Made by a program: the position numbers and the translations under genes. From Mycobacterium aquaticum (GTDB lineage: Bacteria > Actinomycetota > Actinomycetes > Mycobacteriales > Mycobacteriaceae): a DNA stretch of 64,000 bases. Of this stretch, positions 8,803 through 17,363 are shown piece after piece (position 1 is the first letter of the stretch; every line of letters begins with the position of its first letter). The stretch is taken from assembly GCF_002086485.1 (NCBI RefSeq), contig NZ_MVHF01000033.1, positions 1 through 64,000 on the forward strand, read 5' to 3'. Below the pieces are notes generated by a model, which worked only from the letters and a program-made list of their open reading frames with translations, was not told where the DNA came from and ran no database searches.

Positions 8803-8829
8803 ATTCGGCGCGCGCACCTACCCGGATGG
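8803..8829 (-). promoter_or_regulatory. SigK-type promoter of the SDR-SOUL operon
   Basis: Reading the minus strand, CCATCC (8829-8824) is followed after exactly 15 bases by CCGAAT (8808-8803). This matches the published mycobacterial SigK consensus at every position. The predicted transcription start falls at about the A of ATG 8794. The site sits in the 51-bp gap between rskA and the SDR gene, adjacent to sigK itself. Confidence 0.82.
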
Positions 8830-8845
8830 GTCATCCGGCGCGAAA

Positions 8846-9586
8846 TCAGGTCAACGGGATGGTGACGACCGGGCTGCCTGTCGGCTGGGTAGACCCGGCG
8901 CCGGGTTCGACCGTGACCGCAACCGCGGCCGCCGAATTCAGTGCCGGGATGACCTCACCGCCTGGGGGCGGCATGGTGTCGGCGCTCATGGTGCCTGCCG
9001 ATCTCGACGGCCCGGACGCGGGGATGAACCACATCTGATACACGTGCCCCTGCGGGGGTGGCGGCACATTCGTCATGGACACGACCACGGCGTTGGCCTG
9101 AGCCGAGGCGCTCAAAGTGATGGTGCCGCCTGCGACCGCGGCTGTGGTGGTGCGGGTGTCGGGGTAAGCGAGGACCTGAGCGACCGATGGCACGCCGGTG
9201 GGCTCGTGGGTGGACCGCAGCACGACGACGCCGGCGACGGCGATCACGACGGCAGCGGCGGCTGCCACCGCTACCCGCGCGACCAACCGGCGTCTGCGCG
9301 CACGGTGTCGAGCCAGATCGTCGCCGCCGCCACGCTGTGGTTGTTCCTGGACAGCTCGCAGTAAGGACTCGCGCAGACGAGCAGGTGGCGTGAGCGCGTC
9401 GCCGGCAGTGACCAGCGCCATCGTCTCCTGAGTGTCGGCAACGATGCGCGCGAACGCGTCGGCCGTGGCTGCGCCTGCGGTGGCCAGTCGGTGGGCGATC
9501 TCGGCGCGCTCCGCTTCGGACACGGCACCCAGCGCGTACGGGTAGGCAAGGTCGAGGAGTTCGTCGTCGGTGTGGTTGTCAGCCAT
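8846..9586 (-). CDS. rskA: Anti-sigma-K factor RskA
   Basis: This membrane anti-sigma factor of 246 residues has a cytoplasmic N-terminal sigma-binding region (about 1-95, including LLDLAYPYALGAVSEAERAEI). A single transmembrane helix follows at about 101-123, then a C-terminal extracytoplasmic domain with the RskA-typical GHVYQMWF and VTVEPGAGSTQPTG. In M. tuberculosis RskA holds SigK inactive and releases it by regulated proteolysis, linked to redox and copper cues. Its start overlaps sigK by eight bases, ensuring balanced synthesis of sigma factor and inhibitor. Confidence 0.92.
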   Translation of the reverse strand: MADNHTDDELLDLAYPYALGAVSEAERAEIAHRLATAGAATADAFARIVADTQETMALVTAGDALTPPARLRESLLRAVQEQPQRGGGDDLARHRARRRRLVARVAVAAAAAVVIAVAGVVVLRSTHEPTGVPSVAQVLAYPDTRTTTAAVAGGTITLSASAQANAVVVSMTNVPPPPQGHVYQMWFIPASGPSRSAGTMSADTMPPPGGEVIPALNSAAAVAVTVEPGAGSTQPTGSPVVTIPLT

Positions 9587-10211
9587 CGGAACCCACCCCC
9601 AGACAGTTCTTCAGCCGGATCAGCCCGTCGCGGATGCGGGTCTTGATGGCGGGGAGCCCGGAGCCGAGGAGTTCGGCGACCTCGCGGTAGGTGTGGCCCC
9701 CGTAATAGGCCAGCGCGATCGCCTCCCGCTGGGTGTCGGTCAACGTGTCGAGGCAGTCGACGACTTGCTGCTCGTCCAACCTCTGACCGACCTCGTCGGC
9801 GACGACGTCGTGCTCGCGCCCCAACTGGCTGGCACCGTACGCGTGGTTGCGATCGCTGGCCGATTGTTCGGAGCGCACCCGGTCGACGCTGCGGCGCTGG
9901 GTCAGAGTCAGCAGCCAGCCGATCGGGCTGGCGAGCGCCGGGTCGTACTCGCGCGCCGCCGAGGTCCACACCTGCAGGTAAACCTCTTGGGAGACCTCCT
10001 CGGCCAGTGCCGGATTGCGGAGGATCCGGGAGGACAGACCGAAAACCCGTGCGCAGGTCATGTCGTAGAACTCGGTGAAGGCATCGCGATCTCCGGCTGC
10101 GATCGCGCCGAGTCGGCGGGCCAGCTCAGTTGCGTCGGCGGCGCGCGCGCCGGACGTCGACTCTGCCGCGCGGTCACCCGTACCGCGGTCACGACCGCGG
10201 GGGAGGTCCAT
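9579..10211 (-). CDS. sigK: ECF RNA polymerase sigma factor SigK
   Basis: This is an extracytoplasmic-function sigma factor of 210 residues. Region 2 (about 40-110) contains YDMTCARVFGLSSRILRN and the -10-melting stretch IGWLLTLTQRRSVDRVR. Region 4 (about 150-205) contains TDTQREAIALAYYGGHTYREVAELL. Both match M. tuberculosis SigK in detail. It precedes and overlaps rskA, its anti-sigma factor. Only 45 bp separate it from the CFA-synthase-like gene upstream, with no recognisable promoter in between, so it is probably read from the SigK-type promoter ahead of the FAD oxidoreductase, giving positive autoregulation. No clear ribosome-binding site precedes ATG 10211. Confidence 0.92.
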   Translation of the reverse strand: MDLPRGRDRGTGDRAAESTSGARAADATELARRLGAIAAGDRDAFTEFYDMTCARVFGLSSRILRNPALAEEVSQEVYLQVWTSAAREYDPALASPIGWLLTLTQRRSVDRVRSEQSASDRNHAYGASQLGREHDVVADEVGQRLDEQQVVDCLDTLTDTQREAIALAYYGGHTYREVAELLGSGLPAIKTRIRDGLIRLKNCLGVGSDG

Positions 10212-10256
10212 GCCGGGATTTTTGCACAGACCGGGCCGTCGAGGGGGATCGTGCCC

Positions 10257-11549
10257 TTATCCAGCGTCATGGTGACCATCACCGGATGCGCGGTCAAGCA
10301 CGAATTGGTGGACGTCGAGGTACCCCGAGGCGAAGCCGGCTTGGGAGTACGCGAGGTAAAACCCCCACATGCGCCGAAAGATCTCGTCGAAACCCAGCGC
10401 TTCGGCGCTGCTCGTGCGAGAGGTGAACCGTTGCAGCCACAGTCGCAACGTGTGTGCGTAATGCGAACCGAACGAATACCGATCGACAACCCGAAGCCCG
10501 GTGCGGCTTGCGACGATCTGCTCGAGCAGATCCACCGATGGCAGGAATCCGCCGGGAAAGATGTACTTGTGAATCCACGTGTAGGTGTTGCGGGTCGCGC
10601 GCATCCGGTGATCAGGCATTGTGATGGCCTGCAATGCGATTCGGCCGTCGTCAGCGAGCAGCCGGTCGAGGGTGTACAGGTAGGTCGGTAGATAGCGGTG
10701 ACCGACGGCCTCGATCATCTCGACCGAGACGATCGCGTCGTAGGTGCCCCGCACGTCGCGGTAGTCGCACAACGCAACGGTGACCTCGCTCGACAGGCCG
10801 GCGGCGGCGATGCGATTGCGAGCCAGAAGCTGCTGTTCACGTGACAGCGTGATCGTGTGAACCCGGGCACCCCGCTGTGCGGCCCGGATCGCCAATTCTC
10901 CCCAGCCCGTGCCGATTTCGAGAAGTCGCGTGCCTGCTGCGACAGCGGCTCCATCGAGCAGGCGGTCGATCTTGCGCTGTTGCGCCTCGCCGAGGTCCTG
11001 CCATGTCGGTGTGGCATCGGCGCCCGTGAACAACGCTGACGAGTACGTCATGGAGTCGTCGAGGAACAGGCTGAAGAACTCGTTGGACAGGTCGTAATGA
11101 TGGGCGATGTTCGCGCGGGCGTCGCCGGGTGCGCCGTATTGACTGTGAGGCACCCGCGGCAGGAACACACGGCGCAAGCGGTGCAGTGGCGCCGGCACGA
11201 GAGTATCGATGCGACCGGCCAATACCGTCAGAACGTCCGTGAGATCTGGGGATGACCAGTCACCGGCCATGTAGGACTCCCCGAAACCGATCAGACCGCC
11301 CGCGGCCAGGCGGGCGAAGAAATGATCGGGGCGGTGCAACACCATCCGCGGCGACGCGGCGTCCGCGACGGATGCTGTGTCCGAATAGTCCACCCGGATG
11401 GGCAGATCGCGGGTGGCGCTTCGGAACAATGCTTCTGCGATGGACGCGCCGAACCGGGCGCGTGGGCCACGGGGGACCCTGGAGAGCTCACGCCAGCGCG
11501 TCGGATCCTCTTGCCGGGCGGGGATGATGCCGGTCTGGTCGAGTGCCAT
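10257..11549 (-). CDS. ufaA1: Cyclopropane-fatty-acyl-phospholipid synthase family methyltransferase (UfaA1-like)
   Basis: This SAM-dependent methyltransferase of about 430 residues acts, by family, on unsaturated acyl chains of membrane phospholipids. An N-terminal CFAS-specific region is followed by the SAM motif LEIGTGWGELAIRAA, then SVEMIEAVGHRYLPTYL and a C-terminal FRRMWGFYLAYSQAGF, all typical. In M. tuberculosis the equivalent gene (Rv0447c) lies in the same sigK cluster and has been linked to tuberculostearic acid formation. ATG 11549 has an AGGAGAGG box and overlaps the DUF1365 stop (TGATG). Whether it methylates, cyclopropanates or does both cannot be told here. Confidence 0.85.
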   Translation of the reverse strand: MALDQTGIIPARQEDPTRWRELSRVPRGPRARFGASIAEALFRSATRDLPIRVDYSDTASVADAASPRMVLHRPDHFFARLAAGGLIGFGESYMAGDWSSPDLTDVLTVLAGRIDTLVPAPLHRLRRVFLPRVPHSQYGAPGDARANIAHHYDLSNEFFSLFLDDSMTYSSALFTGADATPTWQDLGEAQQRKIDRLLDGAAVAAGTRLLEIGTGWGELAIRAAQRGARVHTITLSREQQLLARNRIAAAGLSSEVTVALCDYRDVRGTYDAIVSVEMIEAVGHRYLPTYLYTLDRLLADDGRIALQAITMPDHRMRATRNTYTWIHKYIFPGGFLPSVDLLEQIVASRTGLRVVDRYSFGSHYAHTLRLWLQRFTSRTSSAEALGFDEIFRRMWGFYLAYSQAGFASGYLDVHQFVLDRASGDGHHDAG

Positions 11550-12265
11550 CAGATCCTCTCCTGAGGTCGAGCGACAACGGGCAGGCCGCGCGCCCAGAGG
11601 CGCACGCCCTGCCACCGGATACGCAGCGCCACCAACAGCGGAGCCAACGGAACAGCCACCAATGCCCGCAGCACGGTGGCGGTGTCGGCGGCATGAACCG
11701 CACCGGTCATCGTGGCGCTGAAAACGGTGGAGCCGGCGGGGTCACGCAAGTGGACGGCAACATGGAGCTGCCGGTCCGGTTCCGGAACGTGCAGGTGGTA
11801 GTTGCCCGTTACCGCGTTGAACGGAGAAACGTAGAAATCCTTGGCCACAATGGCATTACCGTGCGGATCGGTGCGCACCAGGTACCGGTGTCGACCTCCG
11901 TAGGTGTTGTGCACCTCGGCCACGACGCAGGCCACTGCCCCGGCGCGGTCATGGCACCAATACAGCGTGAGCGGGTTGAACACGAAGCCGAGAACACGCG
12001 CGTTGGTGAGCATCAGAACCCGGCCCCCGCGCACGGAAATTCCATGCTCTGCCAGGTATGCATCGATGTTGGTGCGCAGTCTGTACTGCGGCTCCCCGGC
12101 GTGGTCAGCGGACCTGAACTGGGCGAACGGCCGCAACAGCCCCGGCAGCTGAGGCAGCTCGTCGAGGTCGACCAGCCAGCTGTAACTGTGGTAGCCGAAT
12201 TCGTGATGGATCGGCCGCCGGCGGACGTGCCGGATGCGAGTTCGAACGATCCGCGGCGACGTCAC
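11549..12265 (-). CDS. DUF1365 domain protein (Rv0448c-like)
   Basis: This is a 238-residue protein of the DUF1365 family. The N-terminal HHEFGYHSYSWLVDLDELP and the central VLGFVFNPLTLYWCHD are hallmarks. No enzyme activity is established for the family, but it recurs between a FAD-dependent amine-oxidase-like protein and a CFA-synthase-like methyltransferase in many bacteria, often under stress sigma factors. It is therefore thought to help modify membrane fatty acids. GTG 12265 overlaps the stop of the upstream oxidoreductase (GTGA), and its own stop overlaps the next start. Confidence 0.82.
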   Translation of the reverse strand: MTSPRIVRTRIRHVRRRPIHHEFGYHSYSWLVDLDELPQLPGLLRPFAQFRSADHAGEPQYRLRTNIDAYLAEHGISVRGGRVLMLTNARVLGFVFNPLTLYWCHDRAGAVACVVAEVHNTYGGRHRYLVRTDPHGNAIVAKDFYVSPFNAVTGNYHLHVPEPDRQLHVAVHLRDPAGSTVFSATMTGAVHAADTATVLRALVAVPLAPLLVALRIRWQGVRLWARGLPVVARPQERI

Positions 12266-13599
12266 ACCGCGCTCCCGACCGGGCGGCGAAGCTGTGGCCC
12301 AGGACCGGACCAGCTGCCCTGGAGCCGCTGCGCGGCAAGGACGCCCGAGCGGGCACCGTCCTCGTGGAAGCCCCATCCGTGATACGCGCCTGCGAATGCG
12401 ATCCGGCGATCGCCCAACTCGGGCAGGCGTCGTTGTGCGGCAACGAAATTCGGTGTGTACTGCGGGTGTTCGTACACCATGGCGGCGTGCACTGCATCGG
12501 GATCGACTCTGCCGCCGTCGCCGAGGGTCACCAGGAACCGTCGATCCGTCGCGTCGAGGCGCTGCAGTCGGCTGAGGTCGTAGCTGACCAGAACCCGGTC
12601 CGGGGATGAGGCGCAGTCCGGCAGCCGATAGTTCCATGACGCTCGGGCCCGGTGGCGCGTCGGCAACACCGACGTATCGGTATGCAGCACAGTGTGGTTC
12701 ACGGAATAGGTCAACGCACCGAGAATCTCCGTCTCGGCTGCGGTGGGCCGGTCGAGAACGGCCAGGGCCTGGTCTGGATGGGTCGCGATGACGGCTGCAT
12801 CGAACTGGTCGACCCGGCCCGCGTCGTCGCGGACCACCACCCCTGTCGCGGTGCGAGCCACGCTGCGCACCGGAACGCCAGTGCGGACGGTGTGCAGCCG
12901 CGCGGTGATCGCGTCCACGTACCGAGCTGAGCCGCCGGTCACGGTACGCCATGTCGGCGATCCGAATACCGTCAGCATCCCGTGGTGATCAAGGAACCGC
13001 AACAGGTATCCGAGCGGGTAGTCGAGTGCGATGTTCGGGGGACACGACCACACCGCGGCGACCAACGGCACCATGAAATGTGCTGTGAAATAACGGGAAA
13101 ACCGCGCAGAGGTGAGGAATTCGCCGAGGGTGCGGCAGCTGCGGTCATCCAGTGCGAGTTCGGTGCGGGCCAGTCGGTGAAAGCGCGTCACCTCCGCGAG
13201 CATCCTCAGATAGCACAGCCGAACCACCGCGGACGGTTGCGCCAACAACCCGCTGGGTCCTTTGGCCCCGGCGTACTGCAGACCGCAGCCGTCACACCGG
13301 ACGGACATCGACATGTCCGATTCCTGAGACTGCACGCCGAGCTCATCGAACAGCTTCAGCAGAGTCGGGTAGGTGCGGTCGTTGAAGACGATGAATCCCG
13401 AGTCGACCGCAACCGTGGATGCTTCATCGCGGCCGGTCGGCAGCCGATGGGTGTGCGCGTGTCCACCACAGCGCGGCTGCGCCTCGAACAGCGTGACCTC
13501 GGCGTCTCGGGCCAGGACCCACGCGGCGGTCAAGCCGGACACACCACTGCCGATGACAGCGATCCGCCGGACGAGCGATGTCTCCTCTTGTCGATTCAC
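12262..13599 (-). CDS. FAD-dependent oxidoreductase (Rv0449c-like)
   Basis: This flavoprotein of about 445 residues has an N-terminal dinucleotide fold (RRIAVIGSGVSGLTAAWVL) and the second FAD motif GGHAHTHR. It also carries DSGFIVFNDRTYPTLLKLF and the C-terminal ILAFAGAYHGWGFHED-like ending seen in Rv0449c homologues. It is probably a fatty-acyl desaturase or oxidase acting with the downstream CFA-like enzyme; that role is inferred. GTG 13599 is chosen because it lies at the predicted transcription start of a SigK-type promoter and no in-frame start closer to the Rossmann motif exists. Expression would then be leaderless. Confidence 0.83.
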   Translation of the reverse strand: MNRQEETSLVRRIAVIGSGVSGLTAAWVLARDAEVTLFEAQPRCGGHAHTHRLPTGRDEASTVAVDSGFIVFNDRTYPTLLKLFDELGVQSQESDMSMSVRCDGCGLQYAGAKGPSGLLAQPSAVVRLCYLRMLAEVTRFHRLARTELALDDRSCRTLGEFLTSARFSRYFTAHFMVPLVAAVWSCPPNIALDYPLGYLLRFLDHHGMLTVFGSPTWRTVTGGSARYVDAITARLHTVRTGVPVRSVARTATGVVVRDDAGRVDQFDAAVIATHPDQALAVLDRPTAAETEILGALTYSVNHTVLHTDTSVLPTRHRARASWNYRLPDCASSPDRVLVSYDLSRLQRLDATDRRFLVTLGDGGRVDPDAVHAAMVYEHPQYTPNFVAAQRRLPELGDRRIAFAGAYHGWGFHEDGARSGVLAAQRLQGSWSGPGPQLRRPVGSAV

Positions 13600-13606
13600 A
13601 CCAGAG

Positions 13607-13633
13607 GTTCGTCGCTGCGCGGCACCTGGATGG
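13607..13633 (-). promoter_or_regulatory. SigK-type promoter of the FAD oxidoreductase-sigK-rskA operon
   Basis: On the minus strand CCATCC (13633-13628) is followed after 15 bases by ACGAAC (13612-13607). The -35 is perfect and the -10 matches four of six positions of the SigK consensus CCGAAT. The predicted start site is at or next to GTG 13599. The homologous M. tuberculosis gene Rv0449c is also a known SigK target, which supports the call. Confidence 0.65.
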
Positions 13634-13654
13634 GTGTGGTGCCGCGGAGAGTGC

Positions 13655-15076
13655 TCAGAGTGCTTCGGTGGCCTTGGGATCGTTTGGCCGGCAGAGGTTC
13701 TCGGGGCTGAGGATGCGAGCCAAGGTCTCCTCGTCGAGCAGCGCCGAGCGTCGCACCAGCTCAGGGATCGACGCGCCGGTGGCGATGGCCTCGGCGACGA
13801 GCGCGGTGGCCGCCTCGTAGCCGAGCACAGGATTGAGCGCTGTGGCGATGCTGGCCGACCGCAGCACGGTGTCACGCATGTGCTCGGCATTGGCGGTGAT
13901 GCCCTGGATGCACCGTGTGCCGAGGACGTCGACGGCGGCCGTGAGGTGGTTGAGCGAGGACAGCAGGGCCCGGGCGATGATGGGCTCGAAGGCGTTGAGC
14001 TGCAACTGCCCGGCCTCGGCGGCCATGGTGACCGTGAGGTCGTTGCCGATGACCTCGAACGCGACCTGGTTGACGACTTCCGGGATCACCGGGTTGACCT
14101 TGCCCGGCATGATGCTCGAACCGGCTTGCACGGCAGGCAGGTTGATCTCGCCCAGCCCGGCCCGGGGGCCTGAGGACAGCAGCCGCAGATCGTTGCAGAT
14201 CTTCGACAGCTTCACCGCGGCCCGCTTGGTTACACCGGAGAGCTGCACGAAGGCCCCGACGTCGGAGGTCGCCTCGACCAGGTTCCCGGCAGTGCTCAGC
14301 GGCAAGCCGGTGAGCACGCGCAGCCGCTCACAGACCAGCGCGGCGTACTGCGGATGGGTATTGAGGCCGGTACCGATGGCTGTGCCACCCAGGTTGATCT
14401 CGGCGATGAGCGCCAAGGCCTCTTCGAGCCGGTCGGCGTCTTCACCGATGGTGATGGCGTACGCGCCGAACTCCTGGCCGAGCGTCATCGGCACGGCGTC
14501 CTGCAACTGAGTGCGACCGAGCTTGAGCATGTCGGCGAATTCGATCGATTTGGCGGTGCAGCGCTCGGCGAGCCCGCGCAATGCCTGTTCGAGGGACCGC
14601 GCAGCCATCCCGAGGGCGACTTTGACCGCGGTGGGGTAGACGTCGTTGGTGCTCTGCCCGAGGTTGACGTGCTCGAGCGGATGAAGGTGGCGATACTCGC
14701 CCCGCTGGTGACCGAGGATTTCCAGCGCGCGGTTGGCGATCACCTCGTTGGCGTTCATGTTTGTCGACGTTCCGGCGCCGCCCTGGATCTGGTCCACGAC
14801 GAACTGGTCGTGCAGGGCCCCACCGCGGATCTCGATGCACGCCGCGATGATGGCCTGGGCGATTCCGTCGTCGAGCTGCCCGAGCTGTAGATTCGCCTCG
14901 GCCGCAGCCTGTTTCACCGCAGCCAGAGCCACCACCAGATCAGGGTTTTGCGAGATCGGCACGCCGCTGATGGGGAAGTTCTCCAGCGCGCGGGCGGTGT
15001 GCACGCCGTAGTAGACGTCGGCGGGGACATCCTTGTCGCCGAGTAGGTCGTGCTCAGTGCGGGTCGGGGTGGGCAT
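13655..15076 (-). CDS. aspA: Aspartate ammonia-lyase
   Basis: This 473-residue enzyme converts L-aspartate to fumarate and ammonia. It is full length for the fumarase/aspartase superfamily, with the signature GSSIMPGKVNPV at residues 319-330, the conserved AGTSTNMNANEV near 101 and GQSTNDVYPT near 140. It starts three bases after the stop of the M20 amidohydrolase gene, so it is the last gene of the RidA-DUF1028-M20 operon. This unusual neighbourhood suggests that aspartate is a product of that pathway. Confidence 0.93.
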   Translation of the reverse strand: MPTPTRTEHDLLGDKDVPADVYYGVHTARALENFPISGVPISQNPDLVVALAAVKQAAAEANLQLGQLDDGIAQAIIAACIEIRGGALHDQFVVDQIQGGAGTSTNMNANEVIANRALEILGHQRGEYRHLHPLEHVNLGQSTNDVYPTAVKVALGMAARSLEQALRGLAERCTAKSIEFADMLKLGRTQLQDAVPMTLGQEFGAYAITIGEDADRLEEALALIAEINLGGTAIGTGLNTHPQYAALVCERLRVLTGLPLSTAGNLVEATSDVGAFVQLSGVTKRAAVKLSKICNDLRLLSSGPRAGLGEINLPAVQAGSSIMPGKVNPVIPEVVNQVAFEVIGNDLTVTMAAEAGQLQLNAFEPIIARALLSSLNHLTAAVDVLGTRCIQGITANAEHMRDTVLRSASIATALNPVLGYEAATALVAEAIATGASIPELVRRSALLDEETLARILSPENLCRPNDPKATEAL

Positions 15077-15079
15077 GGT

Positions 15080-16237
15080 TCATCTTCCAACGAGCAGCCG
15101 GTGACGGATGGCGGTTTGGCCGGCGGCATCGATAACAGTGCCCGCCAGGGCGAGCGCGCCTTGCGCGATGGCCGCTTCGGCAGCCGGAGTGATGGTGGCA
15201 GCGGCGAACTCTGGTTGATGGTTGACCGCGGGCAGTGAGTCAATACCGATATACGGATGGATGGCGGGCAGCGTCTGCGACACGTTGCCCATGTCGGTGG
15301 ACGCCCGCGCCATCATCGTGTCGGGCCCGGTCGCGAACCGCCGGCCCGCGGCGGTCGCGCGGCGCTCGTAGCAGGCGAGCAGCTCATCGTCGGTCCGGAA
15401 CTCCGCGTACGGCTTGGATTCCGGGGTCACCGTGAGCTCGGCACCGGAGGCCAGGGCACCGGCTTCGAAGCAGCGCATCACCTTGGGCTCGATCTCGGCC
15501 AACTGCGCGAGCGTTTCGGCGCGCACGTACCACCGGCCCTCGGTGAGTTCGGCGATCGCGTTCGGGGCCTCGCCACCCCGGGTCATCATGCCGTGCACCC
15601 GTACCGACGACGGTAGTTGTTGACGCAGCAGCCCGATCGCGACCTGGGCGATGGTGAACGCATCGGCCGCGTTGATACCGCGTTCCGGGTAGGCGGCAGC
15701 GTGCGACGACTTGCCCTGATAGGCGATATGGCTGTGCGACACGGCAAATGGCCGAGCCCGCGCCACGTCGACCGGGCCGGGATGGACCATCGCGGCGGCG
15801 TGCAACCCGTCGAAGCCGTTGCGTTCCAGCAGTTCGATCTTGCCGCCGCCGCCCTCTTCGGCCGGGGTGCCGATCACCGACAGGGTCAGGCCCAGATCGT
15901 CGACGACGGGCGCGAGGGCCAGTGCCGCGCCGACGGTGATCGCGGAGATCAGGTTGTGCCCGCAGGCATGGCCGAGCCCGGGCAGTGCGTCGTATTCGGC
16001 GCATAGGGCGATGTGCAGGTCGCCGTTGCCGATCCGCGCCGCGAACGCGGTGTCCAGGCCGCAGTACTTCTCGGTGACGTCAAACCCGTTGTCCGCCAAC
16101 GGCCCGGCGACACGTCCGGCGGAGCGGACCTCTTCCCAGGCGGCTTCGGGATGGTCGTAGAGGTCGCGGGACAGTTCGACCAGCCCGGCGTGGGCTGCGG
16201 CGACACCCTTGGCGACGGCGGCGTCGACGGTGGTCAC
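15080..16237 (-). CDS. M20-family amidohydrolase
   Basis: This metal-dependent peptidase or N-acyl-amino-acid hydrolase of about 385 residues belongs to the M20D branch. Residues 80-94 carry the metal ligands in LCAEYDALPGLGHACGHN, and the catalytic glutamate pair is in TPAEEGGGGK (about 124-132). It resembles AbgB-like and plant-conjugate amidohydrolases, which split an amide to an amino acid. GTG 16237 overlaps the DUF1028 stop (GTGA). Because aspA follows at three bases, an N-acyl-aspartate is a reasonable substrate guess. Confidence 0.87.
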   Translation of the reverse strand: MTTVDAAVAKGVAAAHAGLVELSRDLYDHPEAAWEEVRSAGRVAGPLADNGFDVTEKYCGLDTAFAARIGNGDLHIALCAEYDALPGLGHACGHNLISAITVGAALALAPVVDDLGLTLSVIGTPAEEGGGGKIELLERNGFDGLHAAAMVHPGPVDVARARPFAVSHSHIAYQGKSSHAAAYPERGINAADAFTIAQVAIGLLRQQLPSSVRVHGMMTRGGEAPNAIAELTEGRWYVRAETLAQLAEIEPKVMRCFEAGALASGAELTVTPESKPYAEFRTDDELLACYERRATAAGRRFATGPDTMMARASTDMGNVSQTLPAIHPYIGIDSLPAVNHQPEFAAATITPAAEAAIAQGALALAGTVIDAAGQTAIRHRLLVGR

Positions 16238-16908
16238 TGGTCCCCCGGGACTCCGTAGGACGGTGCCTGTGTCGGGTCGACGCCACGTATCCGATAGTCG
16301 TTTTTCTGCGGCCGCCATAGCGCCCACAATGCGGCCAGATCACCGATGGGATCGTCGGAGTGATCGACCCGAAGGTCGGTCACGGGCCACGGGACATCTT
16401 CCACCACAAGCATTCCGGCGGAGTGCACCGGGCCGGCCTCGCCGCCGGCGGCCAGTGCCGCGCGCAGCCCGTCGAGCAGCCTGTCCTCGAAGGCCGCGGC
16501 GGTGCTGGTGGCGTAGCCGCCCAGCAATTCGGCGATCACCTTGGTGTCGGCGAGCAGGTTGCCCGCCGCCACGGCCTGATCACCCTCGAGGTGGGTGTGC
16601 ACGCCGAGGCTGTTGGGCCCGGAGTGCACGGCGGTGTTGCCGTTGGCATCGACGACGGTCACCTGCCGGTAATCGGGGAACTTCTCTTGTGCCAGTGCGG
16701 CTTTGAGGGCGGCCTCGGCATCGAGTCCCCCGGCGAGCGAATCGAGCACGAGCGTCCCGAGGGCCGGGTTGGTGACGTTCTGCGACGCGACCACCCCAAC
16801 CCCGGCCCGGGTGTGGGCGCAGCGCGATGCGACCGCGGGGCTCGACGACGAGATCACGATGCCGAAGGCGCCGGTGCCGGGATCGCGGGCGACAAGGGAG
16901 AACGTCAT
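16234..16908 (-). CDS. DUF1028 domain protein
   Basis: This is a 224-residue protein of the DUF1028 family, recognised by the N-terminal TFSLVARDPGTGAFGIVISSS, the GVGVVASQN segment and the late FEDRLLDGLRAALAAGGEAG. The fold is related to Ntn-hydrolases, but no activity is established. Members are often found beside RidA and M20 amidohydrolases in catabolic clusters, as here. ATG 16908 overlaps the RidA stop by four bases. It may hydrolyse or sequester an intermediate of the pathway; that is inference from context. Confidence 0.83.
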   Translation of the reverse strand: MTFSLVARDPGTGAFGIVISSSSPAVASRCAHTRAGVGVVASQNVTNPALGTLVLDSLAGGLDAEAALKAALAQEKFPDYRQVTVVDANGNTAVHSGPNSLGVHTHLEGDQAVAAGNLLADTKVIAELLGGYATSTAAAFEDRLLDGLRAALAAGGEAGPVHSAGMLVVEDVPWPVTDLRVDHSDDPIGDLAALWALWRPQKNDYRIRGVDPTQAPSYGVPGDQ

Positions 16909-17342
16909 TTCGCCTCCCCGGAGATCACCGCGGTGGCGTCGATCTCCACGAGCCACTCGGGGCGGGCCAGAGCCTCGACCACCAAGCCCGTCGACACCGG
17001 GAAGACGCCCTTGAGCCAGCGGCCCATGACCCGGTACACGGTTTCGCGGTAGCGAATGTCGGTGAGGTACACGGTGACCTTGACGATGTCGCGCAGCGAG
17101 CTGCCTGCCTCATCGAGGAGCATCGCGATGTTGCTCATCGCTTTCTCGGTCTGCGCTTCGACGTCGCCGATGCCCACCGATTCCCGGGTTTCGAGATCCT
17201 GGCCGATCTGCCCGCGCAGGTAGACCACCCCGCCGGCGACGACGGCCTGGCACAGGTCATTGTCGAGGTTCTGTTCGGGATAGGTGTCCTTGGTGTTGAA
17301 CGGCCGGATCCGAGTGTGGGTCGGTGTTGTGGTGTCGTTCAT
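16905..17342 (-). CDS. RidA-family (YjgF/YER057c/UK114) protein
   Basis: This is a 145-residue protein of the Rid superfamily. Members hydrolyse reactive enamines and imines or act as specific deaminases, working as trimers. The typical VVAGGVVYLRGQIGQD, the middle AMSNIAMLLDEAGSSLRDIVKVTVYLTD and the C-terminal LVEIDATAVI are all present. ATG 17342 is preferred over GTG 17348 because AGAGGAC lies nine bases before it. It is tightly packed in an operon between the flavin monooxygenase and DUF1028, suggesting it handles an unstable imine or enamine made there. Confidence 0.88.
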   Translation of the reverse strand: MNDTTTPTHTRIRPFNTKDTYPEQNLDNDLCQAVVAGGVVYLRGQIGQDLETRESVGIGDVEAQTEKAMSNIAMLLDEAGSSLRDIVKVTVYLTDIRYRETVYRVMGRWLKGVFPVSTGLVVEALARPEWLVEIDATAVISGEAK

Positions 17343-17363
17343 GACCACTGTCCTCTTTCCTCT

